This document shows positions 56,056 to 64,000 of a stretch of DNA of 64,000 bases, piece after piece. The stretch comes from Furcasterigmium furcatum (Eukaryota; Ascomycota; Sordariomycetes; Glomerellales; Plectosphaerellaceae), in the NCBI GenBank assembly GCA_001599815.1, contig BCIA01000003.1, positions 3,596,001 through 3,660,000 on the forward strand. Reading direction: 5' to 3'. A program made the position numbers and the translations under genes. Under the pieces are notes generated by a model that was given only the letters and a program-made list of their open reading frames with translations, was not told where the DNA came from and searched no databases. The first letter of the stretch is position 1. The number at the start of each line of letters is the position of its first letter.

Positions 56056-57420
56056 CTACCTGAAATTCGGTAGTCTCGCCGGCACAAAGTCCTCGTCCTC
56101 CAGGATCTCCGCCGATCTCGTCGGTTCTGCGCTCGGCGCCTGTGGTCGCGTGTCCTCTGTCTTAGGCGACCTTGTCGTCGGGGGCATCTCCAGAGCCTCT
56201 GTCGGCGTCACTGGCGTTGCCTCCTCGGCTGGTACATCCTCGAGCTCTGCTGCTTCTGCCGCGGCCGCTGTCGCAGCCACCCGGTCTCTCAGGCCCTTCT
56301 CAATCGCGAGCACCGTCGCGGCTCGCCTCTTGCGCTTGACCTCGGCATCCTCCTGCTGCCGTATCCTGTCCTCTTCCAGCCGCAGGTCCTCCATCGACCG
56401 TACGCTCTCCATCTCCGGCGTCGGTGGTATGCTTCCGCCCGAACTGTGCCGCGTGCTGCTCCTCTGTGACATTTGCGAGTCGATCGTCTGTCTCGATACC
56501 GTCCGTGACATGCGCCCCGACGCCGGCCTCTTCCCCTTGCTGCTCCGCCGCGTCTTGGCGCTGCTCCGGTCGTCCACGCCGCCCATCTTGTCCAGCACCA
56601 TGGTGAACTCGTCATCCAGCGGCACGGCATCCTCCTCCCCCTCGCCGTCGCTCGGGAACAAGTCCCCCCTTGACCGGAACGAGTCCGACGTGTCCCCCGA
56701 CCCTGTCGTCCCGCTCCGCTTCCTATTCGCAACGATCTTCGACACCTCCCCGTCCGAGTAGAACTCGTCCTCGTCCTGCAGCAGCAGCGGCTCCGTCTCC
56801 CCCGGCATCCCCAGCGCGGCCGCGTCGTGCTGCATCGGGTGGTCCTGCAGGTCCGCCGCGCTGGGCTTGTACCGGAGCGTCTTGCCCAGCTTCCACGGCA
56901 GCCGCCCCAGGAAACCGATCGGCTGCGTGCTCGGGATGATGGTCGGGTCCTGCTCGCCGGACTTGCGCCGCCCGCCCCTCGTGCCGTAGCTCATCCCCCG
57001 CTTGCGCTTCGGCTGCTCCGCCTGCACGACGCCCGACCCGTCCACGTCGCCGTGGTGCCGCCGTTGCGCGCCGCGCCCGGCCAGCAGCCGGTCCCAGTCC
57101 TCGCCGCCCCAGCCGCCGCCCAGGATGCCGGCATCGCCGAGCTCGTCCTCGGCGTACCAGTCGTCGTAGAAGTCGAAGCTGTACTCGGCGCGGCCGCCGG
57201 CGCGTTCCCGCTCGCGCTGGCGGCGGGCGCGCTCCTCGCGGTCGCCGAGGCAGGGGGCCGTGCAGCTGTCGATGGAGGCGGCGACGGCGGAGAGGCAGGG
57301 GTTTATGTAGTGGTGCTGGAAGGACCAGATGCCGGCGGCGGCGTTCTCTGTGACTTCCCCGGCGTTGTGGGAGAGGCGGTTCCAGCGCTGCCGCATGCGG
57401 GGGTCTTCGAGGAAGGCCAT
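56056..57420 (-). CDS. Fungal protein of unknown function (MAFLEDPRMRQRW family)
   Basis: The product is 454 aa from the ATG at 57420; the frame continues upstream to 57576, but that part is Pro/Thr-rich and leader-like. The N terminus, MAFLEDPRMRQRWNRLSHNA followed by AAGIWSFQHHYINPC, looks like a conserved, probably amphipathic segment. It contains cysteines in SCTAPCLGDREERARR. Next come AEYSFDFYDDWYAEDELG and a WGGEDWDRLLAG segment. A basic block (KRKRGMSYGTRGGRRKS) precedes IPSTQPIGFLGRLPWKLGKT. The second half is Ser/Glu-rich and disordered, with an Arg/Gln/Glu coiled coil near residue 340. I recognise it as a conserved filamentous-fungal protein but know no function. Confidence 0.78.
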   Translation of the reverse strand: MAFLEDPRMRQRWNRLSHNAGEVTENAAAGIWSFQHHYINPCLSAVAASIDSCTAPCLGDREERARRQRERERAGGRAEYSFDFYDDWYAEDELGDAGILGGGWGGEDWDRLLAGRGAQRRHHGDVDGSGVVQAEQPKRKRGMSYGTRGGRRKSGEQDPTIIPSTQPIGFLGRLPWKLGKTLRYKPSAADLQDHPMQHDAAALGMPGETEPLLLQDEDEFYSDGEVSKIVANRKRSGTTGSGDTSDSFRSRGDLFPSDGEGEEDAVPLDDEFTMVLDKMGGVDDRSSAKTRRSSKGKRPASGRMSRTVSRQTIDSQMSQRSSTRHSSGGSIPPTPEMESVRSMEDLRLEEDRIRQQEDAEVKRKRRAATVLAIEKGLRDRVAATAAAAEAAELEDVPAEEATPVTPTEALEMPPTTRSPKTEDTRPQAPSAEPTRSAEILEDEDFVPARLPNFR

Positions 57421-58676
57421 TGCGGCGGCGCCGTGGGAGGCAGACGCGGAATTGGGGAGACGATGGTTGACGGGATGGAGGTCGGTGATGGGCGGGTGGT
57501 TCGGGGTGCCCCTGGTGTTGATCGCGAAAAGTTTCGTCGTTGGTGAAGGTGTCGGGGGATGACGTCGCTTCTTCAATGCCCGAGGCTGTGGCTGGGGATG
57601 GGCTCGTGCGTAGCCGTCGCTGAAAGCTCAGATTGACTGACGATGGCGATGCTGGTTGGGGACGATAGGGGCCGTAGCCAGGCCCGGATAAGATGGGGGC
57701 CAGTTGTGCAGGCTACGGATCAGTTGGTGTCGGCATTGAGTGGGATGTTCGTGGTTGGAGTTTCGGGAGGGATGAGACGGCGATGGTCGTAAATCTGTTG
57801 GTGCAACTTGAGATGCGGCTACGGCTGACTGGACGGGCAGTGGATGGACCCCAAACAAAGGAAGACCCGGGGCAGTTACCGTTCTCCGCTCCGCGCTGCT
57901 CCCACAACCGACCGGGGCGTCTGTGGCTGAGGTGGGCGGCAGCTGAGGGGCTGGAGCCTGCGATTCGACATCCCCCGGCTGCAACGGAGGACGAGCCTCC
58001 ACGCGCAGGCTGGGCCGGCGTCATCTCACCCACTAATAAACCTCCTCCACACGGAAATCTGCAATCCTCCTACAGGGGTCCTCACATACATAGGTCGACA
58101 GGCATCACAGACAACGGCGGGGATCGGGACAGTGACAACCATAATGTACATGCTAATATTCACATTGCTTCTACAAAGACCAGCAGCGACCAAAGACGCG
58201 ATTAAAGCTCAGCCAGCTCCCCACGCCATGGACGCGGGCTTTCCCAACAGCCCAGGAGCGGGCGTCTGTCAGGCAGTCCAGGGTAAGCAAGACTATGTAC
58301 ATCTGCGGATGCGTCAGACCAACCATCTCCAGCCAAGGCTTGCAAGCTATCCATCACATCATGATCTGTCCAAGAGCAACATCGAGGCCCTGGAGCCTGG
58401 AATCCTGCCTCTTCACTTAGAGTCAGAGGCGCCGCTCCAGCGCCCCGTCAAGCGGGCCGCGATCCGGGACAGGAAGCGCGTATGCGGCCGCTCCTCGTTC
58501 TCGGACTCCGAAGCGTCGGAGGAGAGTCGGGACACGGATCGCCGGAGCTCGCTCCTGATGCTGTCCTTGCGAAACCTGAGCCGCGACTGCTTGGACGGGG
58601 AGTGTTTGTCGTCCGATGCCTGCTCCTGGTCTGCCGGGCCTACCGCCGGGCTGGCCCCCGAGCTTCGTTCAGCCTC
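57421..58676. other. Intergenic, tandem minus-strand genes
   Basis: This is 1.26 kb between the unknown-function gene and taxilin. A 182-codon plus-strand frame (58132-58680) has no conserved features and is probably chance. No RNA or repeat is recognised. Confidence 0.4.
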
Positions 58677-60275
58677 CTAATGACCGTTCGTTGCAGCTTG
58701 CGGGGCCGCAACCGGGGGCCGTTCCGGGCCGAACGGCCGTGGTGCTGAGGACTCCTCCGCGGCCTGCGGCTCCTCCTCCGTGTCGTCGTCGAACTCGTCG
58801 CTGTGCTCGCCCGAGACCTCGTCCGAGTAGTCGCTGCCGTCCCCCTCCATGTGCCCGTTGCTGTCCGAGTAGCAGCTCTCCAGCGTCGCCGCCATGCCCG
58901 GCGGCACCTTGCGGCCCTGTTGCTGCATCTGCTCGATGATGCTGATGAGCTTCTCAGCCTTCTTCGTCGCCTCGGCCGTCTTGGACTTCATCGACTCGCG
59001 CTCCTCGGCCATGCTGATGATATTAGCATTGGTGGCTTCGTGCTTGCGCTTCATCGTCTCGTTCTCCTTCTCAAGCCTCTTGGTCTTCTTGGACATCTCC
59101 TCCATTTCCTTCCGAAACGTGAGAAACAAATCGTTACTGTTGTTTAGGGTGTCCTCGACCTTGGGGCCGATTAGCCGCGCGGTCCGGCAGGGGGGGCTGC
59201 CAGGCGGGCAGTCGGGGGGGTGGCAAGTTTGCCGTACTCACCTGCTTGAATTTGTCGACGTAGACGTTGAGCTGGTTCCTGAGCTCCGTCTCCGTCTTGG
59301 TGAACGTCCGCACCTGCTCCTGTAATTGGCGGGCCTTGGTGGACTCGGACTCGGCGCTCTTCTTCTCCCGCTCGTACCGCGCCATGTGGTACTGGACCTC
59401 GAGCTCCTTGGTGCGCATCTGCGAGTGGAAGTGCAGCTCCCGCAGCTCGTACTGCTCGATTAACGACTTGAACCGGTTCCGGAATCTGCGCGCCAGTCAG
59501 CCTCACAGCCCGCACCTCTGCATAGTAGCATAGTACTGACAATGTGTCCACGCCAATGTCGACGACCTGCTTGCGGGGATGGTCCTTTTCCTCTTGTATG
59601 CCCTCCAGTTTGCCCAGGAGGGCCGCGTACTTTTCGTCGTACGATGTGCCGTTGTGCTTGAGATTGTCCTGGAGGGTCTTGTTGTCGTTCTAGAAATCCA
59701 GTCAGATCCGGCCAGGTCGGAGCAGCCCGCGGGAGAGGCGCACCTTGTACTTGTTGTTGTCCTTCTGGAGCTCTCGGCACAGCTTCTCGAGCTTGTCCTT
59801 GAGGCCGACGGTCTTGCTGAGCTCGGTCCGGTTTGCGTCCTTTTCCTTCTGGAGCGTGTCGCCCCGCTTCTTGTTCTTCTGGTTCTCGCGTTCCATCCGT
59901 CGCATGTCGGCGAGCAGCTCGCTCGAGCGGCGCGTGAGGTACTCGATCTTCTGCATCTCGTTCATCTTGGAGACCTGCTGCATCATCTCCCGGTTCGCTC
60001 GTTTGACCTCGCGCTCTGTGATGATGGTCCTGGAGTCAGTCACGCGGCCCAAAATGCGATCGTCCCCGGGCGAACATCGACTCACCGATCTCGAGCTCCT
60101 GGTCCTTCTCCCCCGCGGCATCCTGCTCCAGCTGCGCGATCCGATGCTTGAGCAGCTTCGAGGCGTTCGAGTCGACAGGGGCCTTCTTCGCCTTGCCCTT
60201 CTTCGCGGCCGCGGCGGTCGCGTGACCGCCGATATCCGCTCCGGCGGCAAGAGCGTCCTGGGAGGTGGCGGGCAT
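58677..60275 (-). CDS. Taxilin family coiled-coil protein
   Basis: Taxilins are long coiled-coil proteins that bind syntaxins and act in vesicle traffic. Exons are 60086-60275, 59744-60015, 59541-59689, 59242-59485 and 58677-59159, with introns of 70, 54, 55 and 82 bp, giving 445 aa. The N terminus is Ala/Lys-rich. Residues about 60-370 are almost continuous heptads. They include the family blocks REMMQQVSKMNEMQKIEYLT, KDKLEKLCRELQKDNNKYK, FRNRFKSLIEQYELRELHFH, and the diagnostic DLFLTFRKEMEEMSKKTKRL. The C terminus is acidic (YSDEVSGEHSDEFDDDTEEE). Intron 3 has a GTCAGT donor. The last intron ends in an unusual CCCCAAG acceptor, but the frame and the conserved VEDTLNNSNDLF junction support it. 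Confidence 0.92.
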
Positions 60276-62250
60276 CGCGAAAAGTATGTTGCCCTCGGCG
60301 AGATTCGGTGATGGGTGTTCAGCGGTCGGCTCGCATTCGTGGGTCCGTCGCTCAATCGTTGACGCAATCGCGGGTTCGGTCTCGGGATGGCCGCAAACGC
60401 AGACGCAAGGCAAACAGTGCCAGCCAGCCGTCGCCCGTCAAGGTCGGTAAACGGACGAGGACTTGCTCGGGCTTCGGCGGCAGGTGGTCGTTGATCGTCG
60501 GTCTCGTCGGTCTCTTCGCCTGGCAGGCACAATTTGCAGACGGAAGAGTGTGGCTAGTTCGGCGTCGGGGATGCGACTAGCCCGGGTGGTCCCCTCGCAT
60601 AGGTAGGCAATGGTTTTGAAAACGGGTACGGGCCGGGCTGGGGAAGGGAAGTAGTCGGTCGTATGGGCGTTGCGCCTTGACGGCGGGAGGTCCAGGTGGT
60701 GAATTGGTGGTGGTTCCCAGGTTCCCTCAAAACAGCTGCTGCTCAGCCCCGGCGTATCCGTGCATGCCCCGTCACTTTGTCTATGGTTGCCCCGGTTGGT
60801 CGCGTTGGTGTCCTCGTGGCCTGGATTCAACGCCTGGAAGGGGAGATTATTCAGAACTTGGAGGCACCGACTCAGGTCCCCGGGGGTTAAGTTTCACCGA
60901 CGGCGATGTGCGGTTCGATGAGTACTGGACTCTTGCCGCTTTTTGCGAGACCCGTTGCACCAAAGCGGGACTTGCAGCAACCAAGCCTGGCCCCCTGTGA
61001 GGTGACAAATTCTCAAGGCCTGACTTTGAAAAGATGGGCAACACGGTACGTCAGCACCCTTTGCTGGATTACATCCTTTCTCCCTCTTGTCTAATCTTTG
61101 CTAAGTTTGGTGCTCATTGTCCATCGCACAGTCGCGTCTCTTCGCTCTGATGTCTCCTCCGAGAAGCGCCTCGCCATAAAGCGGCGGATGATAATTTCCA
61201 AATTAGCTCCTGAGCAAAAATTGAACCAATCCGCTGGTTTGCCAGACGAGAGCCCCAAGTTTTCCCAAGGCAATGGAAACGTATCACACTCTTCAAGACT
61301 AGCGCCCTCGTCACTCTTGCGCAGGGACCGCAAAGGCCCGCTCAGTCAGGTGACTAGGTGCCTAAGTTTTACCCATATGGACCACTTCTGCACAAACCTC
61401 CCGCCGAAACGGTGCCGTTTGAGGCGTTGAGGCGTGGCTGAGTGTGCTCCAGAGCGTGATTTCCTGGGAAGTCAGATGTGGGGAGGTCCCTGGCAGATAA
61501 CGATGATACAGTTCAGAGCCTTGACTTCTCTCAGTCGAGAACATCGACGACCAGGCCCTAATAGATGACGAGTCCAACGGTGCTTGCCACGAATAAGCCT
61601 ATATTCCGTGTGAGTGAGCTGGCTATCAGCATGGCGAGGCTATACATGACGTTATTCAAGACCACCTAAAAAGAGTGTACAGAAATACTATCGAGCCCAC
61701 CTTTGAGACGATCCTCGTTGGGGAGATAGAGTGGCGGCAGGATGTGGAAGGTCGGACGAGATTTTTACCAACTTCAGCAGTCTTCACCCTGTACAGAGCA
61801 CATTGCAATTGTTTACTTCCGTCAAATGCTCTTTGCGTGGCTGCCATTTTATTTAACTCTTTGAGAACTTAGCTATGGGGAGTGGAACTCTGATTAAGGC
61901 CAGTCTTCCGCCGGGTTATTAGTATGATTTCGGGAACGATTACGTTGTAGGTCGTCTACCCGAACTAAGGTAGTAGAAGCACTAGGTTACCTCGCAACCA
62001 ATAGATAGACCTTGGAAGTGACCCGACATGCCCTCAAGTAATACACCACAACACGTCATCCCCAAGGCTCTGAACTCTGACAGTCCCAGCCAACGGCACT
62101 TACACTGAGCTTAGACTATTATGCAGCAAGTGTGGTAAAGTTTGTGGATCTTGTCTTTACTATCTGCCCGGCCTCGACTGGCCCTGCCTACCGTACCACC
62201 TTCGGACCAAGTCTGTGTCTCTCTCATCTTAACCCTTGAAGGTGCCCGCT
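60276..62250. other. Gene-poor 2 kb between taxilin and MFS genes
   Basis: The first ~600 bp should be the taxilin promoter. From about 61,440 to 62,240 the DNA looks AT-richer, with many stops in all frames and short CTAGGTTACCT/CTAAGGTAG-like words. This could be relaxed intergenic DNA or an old degenerated repeat. No transposase, terminal repeat or RNA gene is visible. Confidence 0.4.
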
Positions 62251-63991
62251 TTAGTGGCTGTAGGGGCTGTAAGCCGTGTTGCTCTCCTGAGCCCGAGCCA
62301 GCAGCTTCTTGTTGGTGCGGCGAAGGAAGAACTTGAGCAGCAGGGCCAGAGCGATCGATATCGCTCCCATGATCATCATCATGATGAACGCGAGCCTGTA
62401 TCTGGGCTCGTCGCTCTCGAGGAAGAAGTACGGCGAGCTCAGGTTCCCGGCGTTCCCGAGCACGTTGACCACGGCGATGGACGCGGCCCTCTTCTCGGGC
62501 GTCTTGGCGAGCGTCATGGATGTCCAGGTGAGCAGCAGCGGGTACGCCGTGAACATACCGCCCACATACATAAAGGACGCCGCGTACTGCGCCGGCACGC
62601 TTGTTGTCGCTAGGCAGATGATATACCCGGCGATACCGATGCCAACGAATATCGAGTAGTGGAATCCGCGCTCGTCGGTCTTATCTGAGTGCCACGAGTT
62701 GACCATGCCCCCGATGGCTGCGAGGATATAGGGGGGCGCCGTCAGCAGCAGCGTCGTAGTCCTAGACTCGTAGCCGAAGCCTCGGACGATGGCCGGGAAG
62801 AAGTTAGAGAACCCGTACGCCGCGGATACAGCGATGTTCGAGAAAACAAGAATCCACGTTTTATAGTCGAGAAGGCAGAGCTTCAGCCCGTGCCAGATGC
62901 CCGTCTTATCTTCCGAGACAGACACGCGGTCGGCCATGATGCGAGCGACCGCCAGGCGCCGCATATCCTCCGTCATGCTCCATTGGGTACTTCCAGTCTT
63001 GGAGTGAGGGTAATCCGGGAGCATGAACATGCAGATGACCGCCAGCCCGGCGCCGGTCACGGCCAGGACGATAAAGAGCCACTGCCAGCCGGCTAGGCCG
63101 TGCGATCCCGTCAGGGTAGCGAAAACAGCAGCGGCAATCAGCCCGGATGTGGCCTGCGCCAAGGTGAGACCCGTGAAGAGGACGGCGACTCGGAGCGCGA
63201 TCTCGCGGCGCGTATACCAGCAGGACATGAGGTAGACAGCCTGAACCATCAAATGTTAGCCTAGCTCCTCTGCAACCGTTATCGGTAATTAACGGCGCAA
63301 CCTACGCCGGGGAAAAGGGGTGCTTCGACCACGCCTAGGAAGAACCGAACAGCTAGCAGACCCTGGTAGTTGGTGACGCCGGCAGTGGCCGCCGAAACGC
63401 CAGACCACAGGATTGCACAACCCGGCAGGTAGAGGCTGGGTCGGACGAGGCCGATGATCATGTTCGACGGGATTTGGGCGAGAATGTATCCGACGAAGAG
63501 GATGGAGACTGCTGTGCTGAACTGTGAACCCTGGAGGTCGAGGTCCTGGTCGAGGGTGCTGATGCGAGACTGACTGTTTGGCAATTACCCATTGTCAGTA
63601 GCTATTGCGGAGGTAGAAATGAGTGATCCTTCTGTAGGAAGTACTAACGCAATGGATGCACGGTCGAGGTAGTTGAACATGTAAAGGACCTGCTATCCCG
63701 TCAGCTCTGTCTCCTAGCATGGGATGTCTGAAGGAGGGAGGGAATAAGGGGGCCCAAACTGACCCATAGACACGGCATCATGGTCAGGTCCAGTCTTCTG
63801 ACGAGCTTCTTCTCGAGGTCTCTCCAGTTCTCGATGCCCAAGGCCTCGATAGGCGCGAGATGGCTCGGAAGATCCTCGTTGGCCGCCTCCGCGTCCATCT
63901 TATCGTTGATGTGCGAGATGACGGGGTCATCTTTGGCCAGTGCCGACGCGGGACTCGAAGGGCGCTCGTTGTTCTGGTTGGGAGCTGCCAT
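62251..63991 (-). CDS. MFS transporter, Dal5/Tna1-type anion:cation symporter
   Basis: This is a plasma-membrane permease of the fungal allantoate/nicotinate family. Exons are 63764-63991, 63649-63689 (41 bp), 63306-63573 and 62251-63240, with introns of 74, 75 and 65 bp, giving 508 aa with about 12 hydrophobic segments. The N-terminal cytosolic tail ends in EKKLVRRLDLTMMPCLW. It is joined by splicing to VLYMFNYLDRASIAQSRI, the family signature. Later come LFVGYILAQIPSNMIIGLVR, FFLGVVEAPLFPGAVYLMSC and WYTRREIALRVAVLFTG. Introns 1 and 2 have atypical donors (GTCAGT, GTTAGT). The substrate cannot be read from sequence; organic anions such as nicotinate, allantoate, pantothenate or biotin precursors are family precedents. 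Confidence 0.92.
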
Positions 63992-64000
63992 GATGGAATG

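Noticed and set aside
58132..58680. 182-codon plus-strand frame upstream of taxilin's stop
   Set aside because: No conserved features and only marginal length.
60276..62250. Possible tRNA or transposon in the gene-poor region
   Set aside because: No paired A/B boxes, cloverleaf stems, terminal repeats or transposase motifs could be found by eye.

Overview
The window is about 64 kb of nuclear DNA from a filamentous ascomycete, most likely a Sordariomycete. Nearly all genes have short introns of about 50-80 bp with GTRNGT donors and CTAAC-type branch sites. Coding sequence is GC-rich, and several proteins are fungus-specific (Mtr2-type NTF2 protein, NagZ-GNAT, GH3 beta-glucosidase, 2EXR protein). 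I found 26 protein genes and no convincing rRNA, tRNA, CRISPR or intact transposon. Exon boundaries were worked out by hand from splice signals, reading frame and family consensus.

Layout, left to right: CSE1 exportin (3' part outside the window, minus); TSC2/tuberin (plus); a NagZ-like protein with GNAT domains but no GH3 catalytic domain (minus); CENP-I/Mis6 (plus); CAF16 ABC ATPase (minus); DNA polymerase delta subunit 2 (plus); a 2EXR protein (minus); catabolic L-serine dehydratase (plus); NAT9 acetyltransferase (minus); mitochondrial Met-tRNA synthetase (minus); Mtr2/NXT-like protein (plus); farnesyltransferase alpha with a long N-terminal extension (minus); mevalonate kinase (minus); an ABM-like barrel protein (plus); ribosomal eL38 (minus); a small membrane-type protein (plus); Ste24 CAAX protease (minus); mitochondrial bL34 (plus); secreted GH3 beta-glucosidase (minus); secreted class-3 lipase (plus); RAD7 (minus); RAD16 (plus); nitronate monooxygenase with a PTS1 tail (minus); a fungal protein of unknown function (minus); taxilin (minus); and a Dal5-type MFS transporter (minus).

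Functional themes: RAD7 and RAD16, partners in one global-genome nucleotide excision repair complex, lie head to head on a shared 1.5 kb intergenic region. Mevalonate kinase, farnesyltransferase alpha and Ste24 (isoprenoid supply, protein prenylation and CAAX cleavage) all lie on the minus strand within 10 kb. Most of the rest is housekeeping. The accessory part, at about 39-47 kb, holds the two secreted hydrolases around a 3.4 kb gene-poor stretch.

The most unusual observation is in the beta-glucosidase gene. Two complete introns, each with its own donor, TACTAAC-type branch site and acceptor, sit back to back with a single G between them. Only a 1-nt exon restores the conserved GH3 sequence. 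Other points are the fused or extended farnesyltransferase alpha, the truncated NagZ-like gene, several alternative or ultra-short splice choices, and a probable 5'-UTR intron in TSC2.
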